Positions 55,734 through 64,000 of a stretch of DNA of 64,000 nt are shown piece after piece (positions within the stretch are counted from its first letter, which is position 1; every line of letters starts with the position of its first letter). The position numbers and the translations under genes were made by a program. The notes under the pieces are model-generated. The model searched no databases and was not told where the DNA came from. It saw only the letters and a list, made by a program, of their open reading frames with translations. Source of the DNA: Modicisalibacter muralis (lineage in GTDB: Bacteria; Pseudomonadota; Gammaproteobacteria; Pseudomonadales; Halomonadaceae); NCBI RefSeq assembly GCF_900102945.1, contig NZ_FNGI01000005.1, forward strand, positions 62,001-126,000, written 5' to 3'.

Positions 55734-56516
55734 ATGCGCTTAAGAGTGCTCTCCGACTTGCACCTAGAGCATTTCGACGAGGAACGAGTGCTGCCGGACG
55801 TGGCTGCAGATGCGGTAATCCTCGCGGGAGATATCCATAGTGGAACTCAGGGCCTAGCCTGGGCCGCTAGTCGCTTCGATGGAATACCGATCCTCTATGT
55901 ACCCGGCAACCATGAGTTCTATGGTAAGTGTGTGCCGACGCTTCGCATGGAGCTGGCCGCCGAGGCTGAGCGCTTGGGCATCCATCTATTGGATAACAGA
56001 AGTCTGACCCTAGGAGGCGCGCGTTTTCACGGCACCACTCTGTGGACTGATTTCCTTCTTTACGCCGATCAGCGCGGTCACGACCCAGCGCTTTCTGAGG
56101 AGATGGCGCTACGACTGATGACCGATTTTCGTGTCATAGAGCAACGAGAAGGACAGGTGTTCACTACGGCGGAAAGCCGCCGCTTACACGCTGAGGCCTT
56201 GACCTGGCTCGATGCGGAGCTTGCCCACCCCTTTGATGGGCCACGGGTAGTGATTAGCCACCACGCCCCGCTGGCAGAGTGCATACCGTCACGCTATCAA
56301 GGCGATATTCTTTCTCCGGCCTTCGCATCACATCTCCCTCATCTGATGGGACGCATGGATCTTTGGATTCACGGTCATGTACATGAGCCAGTTGATCGGG
56401 AAGTGATGGGGACCCATGTTCTCGCCAACCCCGGCGGTTACCCAGACGAGTTTGACCTACCATTGTTTACGCCGGACTTGGTAATCGACGTTCCTGCCGA
56501 TGGCACATGGCGTTAG
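55734..56516 (+). CDS. Metallophosphoesterase (calcineurin-like)
   Basis: A 260-residue two-metal phosphoesterase. The five motifs are in order: SDLHLEH (residues 7-13), ILAGDIHSG (near 30), YVPGNHEFYG (near 56), VVISHHAPL (near 171) and HGHVHEP (near 214). No membrane or extra domain. It resembles YcjX-neighbourhood-free, stand-alone members found on mobile DNA; the substrate (nucleotide, phosphoprotein or nucleic acid) is unknown. Stand-alone transcription is likely, with good spacing from GGAGAAGG. Confidence 0.85.
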   Translation: MRLRVLSDLHLEHFDEERVLPDVAADAVILAGDIHSGTQGLAWAASRFDGIPILYVPGNHEFYGKCVPTLRMELAAEAERLGIHLLDNRSLTLGGARFHGTTLWTDFLLYADQRGHDPALSEEMALRLMTDFRVIEQREGQVFTTAESRRLHAEALTWLDAELAHPFDGPRVVISHHAPLAECIPSRYQGDILSPAFASHLPHLMGRMDLWIHGHVHEPVDREVMGTHVLANPGGYPDEFDLPLFTPDLVIDVPADGTWR

Positions 56517-56921
56517 CACGCTTAAGCCTGCTTACCTTAATCATATGAGATCGTGGCGCGCTTAGCCTCAGAGGCCCGGGCTAAGCGTTGGATCGCACGC
56601 ATGCTGGGCGGTCTCAAGCTCCAAATGCAACACTAACGGTTGCGTTCATAGGGCTTGAAGGAGAGGCTCGATTGAGTGATCGCACATAGCTCAATCATTC
56701 CATAGCTGGCCAGCCCCCAGGAATTCGACGGTAGCACCAATGGACCAAGGCAAGCCTCTCAAGGCCTGAACCTCCGGGGCATCTTCCTCCTTAATTGCGA
56801 AACGATCGACCTTTCCCAGTATCGGCAACGGCGATATAAATCCGACAATCATCGAAACAGATTGTCCCCCGACCCGCATGGCCTTCCCTTGTTGGTGACC
56901 AAGCCTTCAAGAGATCGCGCC
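56517..56921. other. Intergenic region before IS21 remnant
   Basis: 405 bp. A minus-strand frame of 62 codons (56691-56879) is open but unrecognised and is not called. The sequence after 56860 begins to resemble the DNA preceding an IS21-type transposase. Confidence 0.45.
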
Positions 56922-57097
56922 ATGCTAAACCGAGAGGACTTTCTCATGATAAAACAACTTCAGCGAGGCGTTCATCTCGTGGACATCGCTCATCAGGTCG
57001 GTTGCTGCGAACACACCATGCGTCGCCATCTGGCCTTGCCAGCGCCTCCTCGACGTGCCCTCAAGCGAGCAAACCATCGCGCCGTAGAGCGAGGAAT
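56922..57097 (+). pseudogene. IS21-family transposase IstA, N-terminal fragment
   Basis: About 58 codons (MLNREDFLMIKQLQRGVHLV, DIAHQVGCCEHTMRRHLALP) match the N-terminal HTH of IS21-type IstA. Homology stops near 57097, where sequence of a tyrosine recombinase starts in another frame. No IstB or element ends remain, so this is a relic. Confidence 0.7.
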
Positions 57098-57340
57098 TAC
57101 GTGCCTTGCTGGATGCTATCGATCGACAGACGCGAGCCGGTTGTCGTGGCTACGCCCTGCTACTCACTCTGCTCAACACCGAGGCGCGGGTGTGGGAACT
57201 TATCGATCTGCGACCGATGGACCTCCAGCTCGAGCGCCCCTTGCAACTTCGGCTCTATGGCAAGAGGGACGCAAGGAACGCTTTTGCCCGCTGTAGCCGC
57301 AAACTGCTGCGGTATTGCGTGTGCTTCTTTCCAAACAGGG
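57098..57340 (+). pseudogene. Tyrosine recombinase (integrase) fragment
   Basis: A central piece of a phage-type integrase: LLDAIDRQTRAGCRGYALLL, then TLLNTEARVWELIDLRPMDL with the position of the first catalytic Arg (A-R-V). The expected GRKERFCPLW continues in a different frame (57262-57291), and its tryptophan codon is a stop (TAG). A frameshift and a stop therefore break it, and both ends are missing. Confidence 0.65.
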
Positions 57341-57481
57341 ACTCACAGCTGGCTTGACTGCTTGCCAGTCAGCATCGGATACCGCCCATGACGATGACAG
57401 CTCCCTTTACTACTGAGCGCGGGTGCTCATTAGCAACGGATGGCCCGAAGAAAGCAGCCAGGGCTTTACGATAGGGCAAGG

Positions 57482-57505
57482 CCTATATAGGCTATAACCT
57501 ATATA
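57482..57505. promoter_or_regulatory. Palindromic operator upstream of the HigBA-like pair
   Basis: CCTATATAGG is a perfect 10-bp palindrome, and TATATAGG-N6-CCTATATA forms a longer one across it, ending 17 nt before the toxin start. Such sites are typical for antitoxin-mediated autorepression; assignment is by position. Confidence 0.55.
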
Positions 57506-57522
57506 CAAAAAAGAGGTAGCTG

Positions 57523-57849
57523 ATGTGGTCGATAGAACAAACCGAGATATTTGAGGACTGGTATTACTCGCTGGATGGCGCTGATCGCGGGAACGTCCTG
57601 GCGGCGATGTTGATGTTCTGGGAAAAAAGGTCGATGTTGCCATGCCCGCATGCCGACATCGTAAACGGCTCTCGATCTCCTAATAGGAAAGAGTTGTGCA
57701 CCCAGAGCCAGGGCAACCCTCTCAGAACCTTCTTTATGTTTGACCCGCAGCGAACTGGCGTCCTGCTCTACGCCAGAGACAGGGGCGGCAACGACAAACG
57801 CTTTTACAATGAGATGATTCCAATAGTTGGCCGGGTATACGCCGTGTAA
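57523..57849 (+). CDS. higB: RelE/HigB-like toxin
   Basis: A 108-residue protein of the RelE/ParE/HigB superfamily (MWSIEQTEIFEDWYYSLDGA, then NRKELCTQSQGNPLRTFFMF and YARDRGGNDKRFYNEMIPIV). The pattern of the basic C-terminal strands fits a ribosome-dependent mRNase, though the usual K-E-L-R arginine is a cysteine (KELCTQ), which may lower activity. Toxin first, antitoxin second is the HigBA order. Confidence 0.75.
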   Translation: MWSIEQTEIFEDWYYSLDGADRGNVLAAMLMFWEKRSMLPCPHADIVNGSRSPNRKELCTQSQGNPLRTFFMFDPQRTGVLLYARDRGGNDKRFYNEMIPIVGRVYAV

Positions 57850-57877
57850 CTGGAATCACTGAAGTGAGGTGAAAACG

Positions 57878-58180
57878 ATGGTACGCAAACTGGAACAGCT
57901 TCTGGATAACGAGAAACCAGAGATTGTTGCGGCTGCGAAAGCGAAGGCCGACGAAATGCTGCTCGAACTGCGACTCAAGGAGATTCGCCGTCTGGTGGGG
58001 ATGACTCAGGCTCAGATGGCCGACGCCTTAGGCGTCAAGCAACCGACCGTCGCCGGCATGGAGAAGGGCGGCCAGGATCTTCGACTGAGCTCGATTAAAC
58101 GCTACGTAGAGTCAGTGGGCGGCCGGGCCCGTCTGGACGTCGAGCTGTCTGACGGGAGCCACCATGGCTTCCTAGTCTGA
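57878..58180 (+). CDS. higA: HigA-like Xre antitoxin
   Basis: A 100-residue protein with an HTH (RLVGMTQAQMADALGVKQPT, VAGMEKGGQDLRLSSIKRYV). The ATG was chosen with GAGGTG 6 nt upstream rather than the GTG nine bases earlier. It would neutralise the upstream toxin and repress the pair through the palindrome. 28 nt after the toxin. Confidence 0.82.
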   Translation: MVRKLEQLLDNEKPEIVAAAKAKADEMLLELRLKEIRRLVGMTQAQMADALGVKQPTVAGMEKGGQDLRLSSIKRYVESVGGRARLDVELSDGSHHGFLV

Positions 58181-58190
58181 GAGGCCCCAC

Positions 58191-58361
58191 AATCGGGAGA
58201 AAAATCTCCGCAGCATCGCCCAGTTCAGGCGTTCAGGTGATGCGAAGGTCTACTTGGCCGTTGTCTGGATCTGTATGCCCGCCGGTGATCGGCTGGTCTA
58301 TGCCACGGCCCCCGACTCTAAGCTAACCCGACAGGCCCTGGCGATCGCTTATGAGTCTTAA
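58191..58361 (+). other. Open frame of 56 codons without start, possible gene relic
   Basis: The frame reads NLRSIAQFRRSGDAKVYLAV, then VWICMPAGDRLVYATAPDSK and ends at TAA. It has coding-like composition but no start or ribosome binding site. Family not recognised; probably the tail of a gene whose front was lost. The remainder of the 300-bp gap to 58488 holds nothing recognised. Confidence 0.3.
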
Positions 58362-58487
58362 AGACGGCCACCTTGGCTCTTGTTCCATTCGGACAGGACT
58401 GTCACCGTGCCAGTCTCTCGTTCCGTCAGTTGCTCTGGCAATAACAGGCCGAGCGGAGCATGAGCTGAAGGAGTAACTGCCAGGATA

Positions 58488-59345
58488 ATGCATCTATGCC
58501 CGGCCTCCGACGTGGGCCGTCACGGGCATGGCGGTTCTGGCGCTTGCGTGCACCGGCATGCATGCCATTCGCATGCAGTCGGGGATCGTCTACGACTCGG
58601 CTTTGGTGGCGGCCTCGCTGGTGGTGGCGTTTGTGGCATCGGCGGCGGCGTTGTGGATCAGTTTCAACCTGCGCGGCGCCTATTTACTACGTGGCTTCGT
58701 CCGCAGGTTGGCGCGGCACTGGTCATGGGTGCGGCAACCGTTGCATGCACTACACCGGTATGGCGGCGGCGCAGTTTCCGCTGGGCAACATCTGCGGCGC
58801 GGCAACGCAACTCGACTCAGCCTGGCTCGCGCTGTTCGTCGGCTTGCCCACAATGCTGTTGTTGAGTCCTGAGGTGATGGCGTCCATGCTGGACCGGCGG
58901 TCCGAAACCGCGCAACTCGTCAAGTCGTTGGGCAAGGCAAATGCCGAACTACTGCATCTGACGCTTCACGACCCACTGACCAACCTCGCACTATTACATG
59001 ATTGTATAGACCAATGCGTGGAGCGGTGGCGGTGCGAGCATGATCGCTTCGTCGTGACCAACGTGGGCTTGTGGACGGACTCAAGACGCTGAACGACGAC
59101 CTTGGCCATCAGGTCGGCGACGAGCTGCTGTGCAACGTCGCCAACGCTATGTGCGGCTCGGCACGCGATACCGATACCGTCGCCCGGGTCGGTGGCAACG
59201 AGCTCGTGATTGCGCTGGCCGAAATGCCAACGCGCGACGCCGTGGCGGGGATCGGCGCGAAAGTACTCACGGCGGTGGCCGCAATCAGCGTGGGGGGGTG
59301 CAAGTGTCCGCGAGCATAGGCGCAATAGTTTGCCCCGAGGATTGA
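58488..59345 (+). pseudogene. MHYT-domain diguanylate cyclase, frameshifted remnant
   Basis: Three frames each hold part of one protein: an MHYT-type membrane region (TGMAVLALACTGMHAIRMQS in one frame, CMHYTGMAAAQFPLGNICGA in another), then a GGDEF region starting LHLTLHDPLTNLALLHDCI and continuing in a third frame as MDGLKTLNDDLGHQVGDELL and DTVARVGGNELVIALAEM. Shifts occur near 58690-58740, near 59065 and near 59300. The GGDEF site itself is degenerate (GGNEL). It cannot make an active c-di-GMP synthase. Confidence 0.7.
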
Positions 59346-59528
59346 GGCCTACGAAGAAAAGCACTCCCCTGTCGATCGGTGAGAGGCCGGCGCCAACTCG
59401 TCAACTAGGGGCCGAGACAAGATCGGAGTGAACGGGGTTTGTATGGCGAGGGTACGAGAAATGTATTCCCAGACACTTCTTTTCTACAATTGCGCCCATA
59501 GACACAAGTATTGCTTGGAAGGTTATCC

Positions 59529-59930
59529 ATGACCACGGTGGAAGCGCCAGTCATCAGCAAGACGACGGCAGCCTCTGGGCTGACGGCCGCCGTCGCCATC
59601 CTGCAAAAGTGGGGAGCCACCGGCGAGCAGGGTACCGCCATTCTGCGTGTTTCTCGCAGCACCTATGCCAGGGCCAAACGCCGCGATCCAGGCTGGGAAG
59701 TCAACCTCGATGGTGACCAACTCACGCGCATAAGCCTGGTTCTCAATATGCACGCCGCGCTGCGTGTGATTTTCGACAACCCTGAGAATCACTACGGCTT
59801 CATGGCCATGGCCAACCACAATGGATACTTTGATGGGCGCTCCCCTCTGGAGATCATCGCACAGGGCGGTATCCTCTCGCTCTACGAGGTATACCGGCGC
59901 ATTGATAGTCTGCGAGGAGCGCAATGGTAA
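59529..59930 (+). CDS. MbcA/ParS/Xre (DUF2384) family antitoxin
   Basis: A 133-residue protein with a DNA-binding N-terminal half (ATGEQGTAILRVSRSTYARA) and the DUF2384 toxin-binding C-terminal half (HAALRVIFDNPENHYGFMAM, then NGYFDGRSPLEIIAQGGILS). It overlaps the RES toxin gene by 7 nt, the usual coupled pair. Apparently intact although its toxin is broken. Confidence 0.85.
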   Translation: MTTVEAPVISKTTAASGLTAAVAILQKWGATGEQGTAILRVSRSTYARAKRRDPGWEVNLDGDQLTRISLVLNMHAALRVIFDNPENHYGFMAMANHNGYFDGRSPLEIIAQGGILSLYEVYRRIDSLRGAQW

Positions 59931-60616
59931 GTCTGGAAGTGCTACCGATTCTGCCGGCCGGTGATTGCCGGGGGCATCGCCTGGTAAATTCAAAGCTGCC
60001 CCCGATTCCTATGTTCGATGATGTCGCCAGTCTTGACGAATTCGATGCGCTCTACGAGCTTCAGTAGCTGACCAATCCGCGCTTGCAGACGGCGGTGGGA
60101 AATCTGGGGCCGCTTCCGCGAGCAGAGATTCCCTTCGGTATACCAGGCTGCTCGTATGCCACAGCGCGCTTCACCCACCTCAATTCTGATGGATCCCGCT
60201 TCAGCAATGGACAGTATGGGGTGCTCTATGTTGCGGGACACCATGGATAGGCGCTATCGGAGGTTCGCTATCACCAGGAATGCTACTGGCGAAATGTACC
60301 AGACCTCAGCTATGAGCGTTTCGTGTTCCGCAGCCTGGTGTGTCAGTTCGACGAAGCGGAGATTGCTGATGGCTTGGAGACCCGACGACGGGACCCTATC
60401 TACGCATCCGAGGATTACTCTGCCTCACGGGTTCTGGGCCACGCCCTGAAGGAGCAGGGTGCGCCTAGGCTCCGATATCATTCCATTAGACAGCCGGGCG
60501 CCACCTGTTGGGCGCTGATGACCCCAAAGCCGATGACCTCCATTACCCAGACCACTCACTTTGAAATAGTCAGAAACGGAACGATTGCAGGGGGCAATCG
60601 ATCCTCCTCAGCATAA
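59924..60616 (+). pseudogene. RES-domain toxin with two in-frame amber codons
   Basis: The single frame of 230 codons is uninterrupted apart from TAG at 60065 and at 60248. It carries RES-family blocks (CRGHRLVNSKLPPIPMFDD, then LTNPRLQTAVGNLGPLP, then ALSEVRYHQECYWRNVPDLS and YERFVFRSLVCQF). RES toxins degrade NAD+. Everything else, including the reading frame, is conserved, so the gene was lost by point changes only or these two codons are read through. It starts inside the antitoxin gene. Confidence 0.75.
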
Positions 60617-60732
60617 CCAGGGCGTAGCTTGTCCCCTTACCCCGCCCGAACATCACCTAAAATCCATTCGGCTTCGCAGTCTCACCACGACATCGTGATG
60701 CTGCACGCGCCTTCATCGACACCGTAGGCATT

Positions 60733-62871
60733 TTAGTCCCCTGCCAAGCTGGTCCGGCCTCGCCCCTGCCCCGCACTCCACAGCAGCACCGCAACGAAGA
60801 TCACCAGGCCAGCTAGATCGACAACGAGCAACCCATGTGGCCATAGCATCAGCGCGCCGATGGGGAACATCAGAAGGCGAACCCACCACGGCAACTCATG
60901 CTCGAGATAGCCTTCCAGCCCGGCGATGATGGCGTAGATGCCGAACAGCGCGAAGACGAATACCGTCAGCTTCTCGAGCAGCGTGCCGCTGAGCAACGGC
61001 GACCACACGAACAACAGCGGCACGATGTACAGCCCCTTGGCGAGCTTCCACGCCGTGAAGCCGGTACGCATCTGTGGCGTGCCGGCGATGGCCGCGGCAG
61101 CAAAGGCGGTCAGGCACACCGGCGGCGTGACGTTGGAATCCTGCGACAGCCAGAAGATCACCATATGCGCGGCGACCAGCGCCATGGTCAGGAAGTGCGG
61201 CGACAGCGCCTGCTCGTAGAGCTGACTCTGGAAAGTATCGGGCACCTTCGTCAACAACGCCTCGGCGCTGGCCATGTCCATCGGTGCCGTTAGTGCCTGG
61301 ACCTGCTCTGGCGCGGCGATCATGAAGATCGCCCTGGCCTGCTGCGGCAGGTTGCCGTCGGCAATCAGCTCGAGCAGTTGCGCGTGGGCGATCAGATCGT
61401 AAAGCGCCGGGGCCGACAACGTGGCGAGCACGATGTAGGACGCCGTCACCGGTAGCCCCATACCCAGGATCAGCGAGGCGATGGCGATCAGCACGATAGT
61501 GATCAGCAGGCTGCCGCCGGCCCAGTCGGTGATCATCAGCGAGAAGGTATTGCCGATGCCGGTAGTCGAGACCACATTGACGATCAGCCCCACGGTGATC
61601 AGCAGGATTGCCGTGGTGATCATGTTGCGGCTGCCTAATGCCAGGGCGTCGAGGATGGCTTTCGGACCCATCGGCTGCTTCGACAGCCATGAGGCCACGA
61701 TCACCGAGAGGATCGCAACGCCGGCGGCATAGGTTGGCGTGAAGCCCTGGATCATCGTGCCAATCAGCACCAACAACGGCAGCAGGAAGTGCCAGCCACC
61801 TTTGAGCACCTCGCCGAACGTCGGCGCATCGGGGTCAGCCAGTGGCTGAGCATTGCTGCGTTTGGCCTCGACGCGCACAAACAACGCCACCGACAGAAAA
61901 TACAACAGCGCCGGCAGCGCCGCCACGCCGATGATGGTCAAGTACGACACCTGCGTATAGGACGCCATGATGAACGCGCCAGCGCCCATCACCGGGGGCA
62001 TCAGCTGGCCACCGGTCGAGGCCGCCGCCTCGACGCCGGCGGCGAAGCGCGGCGGATAGCCGGCCTTGCGCATCAGCGGAATGGTAATGACGCCGGTGGA
62101 GACGGTATTGGCCACCGCCGAGCCGGACACCGAGCCCATCAGCCCCGACGAGAACACGGCGACGAAGCCCGGGCCGCCGGTCAAGCGCCCAGCCGCACAG
62201 CGCGCCAGTTCGATGATGAAGTCCCCGGCGCCGGAGCGGACCAGGAAGGCGCCGAAGAGGATGAACATGAATACGTAGGACCAGGAGATACGCGCGATCA
62301 TGCCCAGCATGCCCTCGCCGCCCAGGTAGCTGCGAAACAGCAGCGTCTCCCAGGTCAAGCCGGGGAATTGGAAGATACCGTCGATGTACTGGCCCCACCA
62401 GGACACGTAGGTCAAGGCGATAATGCACAGCGCCGGAATGAACCAGCCGGTGGTGCGCCGCGCAAACTCAAGGGTCAGCGCCACGGCGGTGATCGAAACC
62501 ATCCAATCCGCCGTGTTGAAGTTCACGCCACGCGCGTAGAGCGCATCTTCGAAGGCGATCAAATACAGCGCGCAGCTCGTCGCGGCCAGCGCCAGGATGA
62601 CATCGATGACGAAGACCAGGTGTCGCGGGACTCGCCGCGCCGTACTGATCATGGGGATCGACAGCGCGCACAGCACGCCAAAAGCCCCGAAATGCAGGGC
62701 ACTGGTCCATAGCGTCGACATCGTCGACAGCGTGTTGAAATACAGATGGCCCAAGGCCACGATAACCGCGAAAACGAACAGGAAGCGGCCAAGCCAGGGG
62801 TGTTGCAGGCGCCCCTTGTCTTCGCTGGTACCCTCGTTGTCACGGACCTGATCGATCGTGGGATCGCTCAT
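60733..62871 (-). CDS. TRAP transporter fused permease (DctQ-DctM type)
   Basis: A 712-residue inner-membrane protein fusing the small and large TRAP permease subunits, with about 16 or more hydrophobic segments. The N-terminal part (LGRFLFVFAVIVALGHLYFN) is the DctQ-like region, and the large subunit contains SGSAVANTVSTGVITIPLM, AAASTGGQLMPPVMGAGAFI and ILGMGLPVTASYIVLATL. The C-terminal extension after residue 640 is usual in this fused class. It uses a sodium or proton gradient to import a substrate delivered by the TAXI receptor upstream. Substrate unknown. Confidence 0.92.
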   Translation of the reverse strand: MSDPTIDQVRDNEGTSEDKGRLQHPWLGRFLFVFAVIVALGHLYFNTLSTMSTLWTSALHFGAFGVLCALSIPMISTARRVPRHLVFVIDVILALAATSCALYLIAFEDALYARGVNFNTADWMVSITAVALTLEFARRTTGWFIPALCIIALTYVSWWGQYIDGIFQFPGLTWETLLFRSYLGGEGMLGMIARISWSYVFMFILFGAFLVRSGAGDFIIELARCAAGRLTGGPGFVAVFSSGLMGSVSGSAVANTVSTGVITIPLMRKAGYPPRFAAGVEAAASTGGQLMPPVMGAGAFIMASYTQVSYLTIIGVAALPALLYFLSVALFVRVEAKRSNAQPLADPDAPTFGEVLKGGWHFLLPLLVLIGTMIQGFTPTYAAGVAILSVIVASWLSKQPMGPKAILDALALGSRNMITTAILLITVGLIVNVVSTTGIGNTFSLMITDWAGGSLLITIVLIAIASLILGMGLPVTASYIVLATLSAPALYDLIAHAQLLELIADGNLPQQARAIFMIAAPEQVQALTAPMDMASAEALLTKVPDTFQSQLYEQALSPHFLTMALVAAHMVIFWLSQDSNVTPPVCLTAFAAAAIAGTPQMRTGFTAWKLAKGLYIVPLLFVWSPLLSGTLLEKLTVFVFALFGIYAIIAGLEGYLEHELPWWVRLLMFPIGALMLWPHGLLVVDLAGLVIFVAVLLWSAGQGRGRTSLAGD

Positions 62872-62994
62872 GGATCACTCCGGAAAAGAGACAGGGAGCT
62901 GCTGCGGCAGCTCGGGGGGATCACCCACCACGGCGGTCGGACGCGGTCATCAACCAACGTCACCGGGCCGTACGGCGACCCGGGACGAGGCGGT

Positions 62995-64000
62995 TTATTC
63001 GGTGATGGGCATCAAATGCTCGGGAATCTCCAGCCCCTGTTCTTGGAAGTAGCGCGCGGCGCCCGCATGCAGTGGCATCGGCAAGCCAGCGATCGCTTTC
63101 TCCAGTGCCATCGCCTTGGTCGCCGGGTGGATGTTGTTCAAAAAGGGCAGATTTTCGTACATCGTCTTGGTAATGGCGTAGACATGCTCCTCAGGAACAT
63201 CACTGCGCACCGTCAGCACGACGGGACTGGCGATAGTGGTTACAGGCTCATTCTGGTTGGGGTAGGTATTGGCCGGCAGTTCGTGGGGACTCCAGAGCTC
63301 GAACTCAGCATTGATACGCTCAAGCTGCGCTGGGGTAATCTCCAGGATGTCGACATTTTCACCGGCTTGCGCCAACAAGCGCGTCACCGCGGAGACGGGG
63401 GCACCGCCAATGATATTGGCACCGCTAACCCGACCATTGAGCATCGCATCGGTCGTGGGTCCAAACCCCAGGTACGCCAGGTTGAGCCGATTAACATCGA
63501 TCCCGAGCTGGCCCAATATGTAGCGACCCGAGCCCTCGGTGCCCGAGTTGCGCGCCCCGATAGAAAACGCGCCTTTTTCGTATAAATTTGTTAAGTCCTG
63601 GACGTTCCCGCTTTCGATGTACTCTTTATCCAGCAGGAAATGTTGCACGTCCTGCCACAGCATCGATACGCTGCGTAAATCCTTGTAGGCCTTGGGCACG
63701 GGACCGGTGCCGTTCCAGGCGAAGCTTCCATAAAGGCCTTGCAACATCCCAAACTGAGCCTGGTTCTCGTCCATGAGCTTTAGATTCTCTGCCGACCCGC
63801 CCGAACTGATGGCCGATAGTGAAATGCCGGATGTAGGTTCCAGTTTCACTTTGGTCAATGTCGATAGCGCAACCCCGACCGGATAGAACGTCCCGCCTGT
63901 CGTCGCGGTGGTCAGGATATATTGTCCTTGTGCCGCGGCCAGCGTAGAGACGGCGGTGAGAACCGCGCCAAAACAGATTGCCGATAGGTATCTTGTTAAC
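62995..64000 (-). CDS. TAXI-family TRAP transporter solute receptor, 5' end cut by window
   Basis: A periplasmic receptor whose frame runs to the window edge. The last visible N-terminal residues, LTRYLSAICFGAVLTAVSTL then AAAQGQY, are a signal peptide, and the mature start ILTTATTGGTFYPVGVAL is the TAXI hallmark. Later blocks are NAQFGMLQG-type (here ENQAQFGMLQGLYGSFAW) and ALEKAIAGLPMPLHAGAARY with the closing YFQEQGLEIPEHL. Start codon lies just beyond 64000. It is 123 nt upstream of the fused permease and transcribed with it. Confidence 0.93.
   Translation of the reverse strand, partial: LTRYLSAICFGAVLTAVSTLAAAQGQYILTTATTGGTFYPVGVALSTLTKVKLEPTSGISLSAISSGGSAENLKLMDENQAQFGMLQGLYGSFAWNGTGPVPKAYKDLRSVSMLWQDVQHFLLDKEYIESGNVQDLTNLYEKGAFSIGARNSGTEGSGRYILGQLGIDVNRLNLAYLGFGPTTDAMLNGRVSGANIIGGAPVSAVTRLLAQAGENVDILEITPAQLERINAEFELWSPHELPANTYPNQNEPVTTIASPVVLTVRSDVPEEHVYAITKTMYENLPFLNNIHPATKAMALEKAIAGLPMPLHAGAARYFQEQGLEIPEHLMPITE

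Noticed and set aside
56691-56879. 62-codon minus-strand frame
   Set aside because: No recognisable family, no ribosome binding site, and it overlaps sequence leading into an IS21 remnant.
46000-60700. Search for the opposite CAST end (inverted TGCATA/TATGCA repeats followed by ACA)
   Set aside because: Only isolated TATGCA words were found (for example near 50030 and 52298), none in clusters or with the conserved A/T core.

Overview
The window looks like a chromosomal segment of a halophilic gammaproteobacterium close to Halomonas (Halomonadaceae). The backbone is GC-rich with strong codon bias, and it carries gene neighbourhoods typical of Pseudomonas/Halomonas-type genomes: hemA-prfA-prmC-moeB, a TPR lipoprotein-lolB-ispE-prs-rplY-pth-ychF string, and murB-kdsB-trm112-lpxK-msbA-exbD-exbB-comEC. 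The genus is inferred from gene content and synteny, not from a search.

Backbone, left part (1-39.6 kb). A partial glutamine-synthetase-family gene and a glycine-zipper protein come first. Next is a divergent ModE-like/periplasmic-binding-domain regulator facing a complete soluble NAD-dependent formate dehydrogenase operon (fdsGBA, fdhD/fdsC, fdsD). It ends 3 nt from an opposing seven-gene polyamine uptake and catabolism operon (puuB2-potG-potH-potI-potF-puuA-puuB1). LysR, MoeB and Lrp-type genes lead into hemA/prfA/prmC, and the lolB-ispE-prs-rplY-pth-ychF block runs the other way. metY, an elongator tRNA-Met(CAU) and the cell-envelope cluster murB to comEC follow.

Island (39.6-60.6 kb). 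comEC is cut at codons for its competence domain by one end of a Tn7-like, type I-F3 CRISPR-associated transposon (CAST). Visible parts are a TGT terminus with three TnsB-site-like 19-bp repeats, a bidirectional terminator, a short array of two good repeats plus one atypical last repeat, cas6f, cas7f, a fused cas8f-cas5f and tniQ. No tnsA, tnsB or tnsC, no opposite end and no 5' half of comEC are in the window, so the targeting half of the element is orphaned here. Beyond tniQ lies lower-GC cargo: a complete QatABCD anti-phage operon; a translationally coupled three-gene cassette (graspetide-like precursor with three core repeats, MvdD-like ATP-grasp ligase, 3-TM membrane protein); an Xre regulator divergent from a two-gene unit (winged-helix-like protein plus SF2 helicase) with a near-consensus promoter; and a lone metallophosphoesterase. 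The right side is a graveyard and toxin-antitoxin zone: IS21 and tyrosine-recombinase fragments, a HigBA-like pair, a broken MHYT-GGDEF gene, and an intact MbcA-like antitoxin next to a RES toxin with two in-frame amber codons.

Backbone, right part (60.7-64 kb). A fused TRAP permease and its TAXI-family solute receptor (cut by the window end) mark the return to typical backbone sequence.

The most interesting parts are the orphan CAST targeting module inside comEC, its atypical guide array, and the graspetide-like cassette sitting among defence genes.
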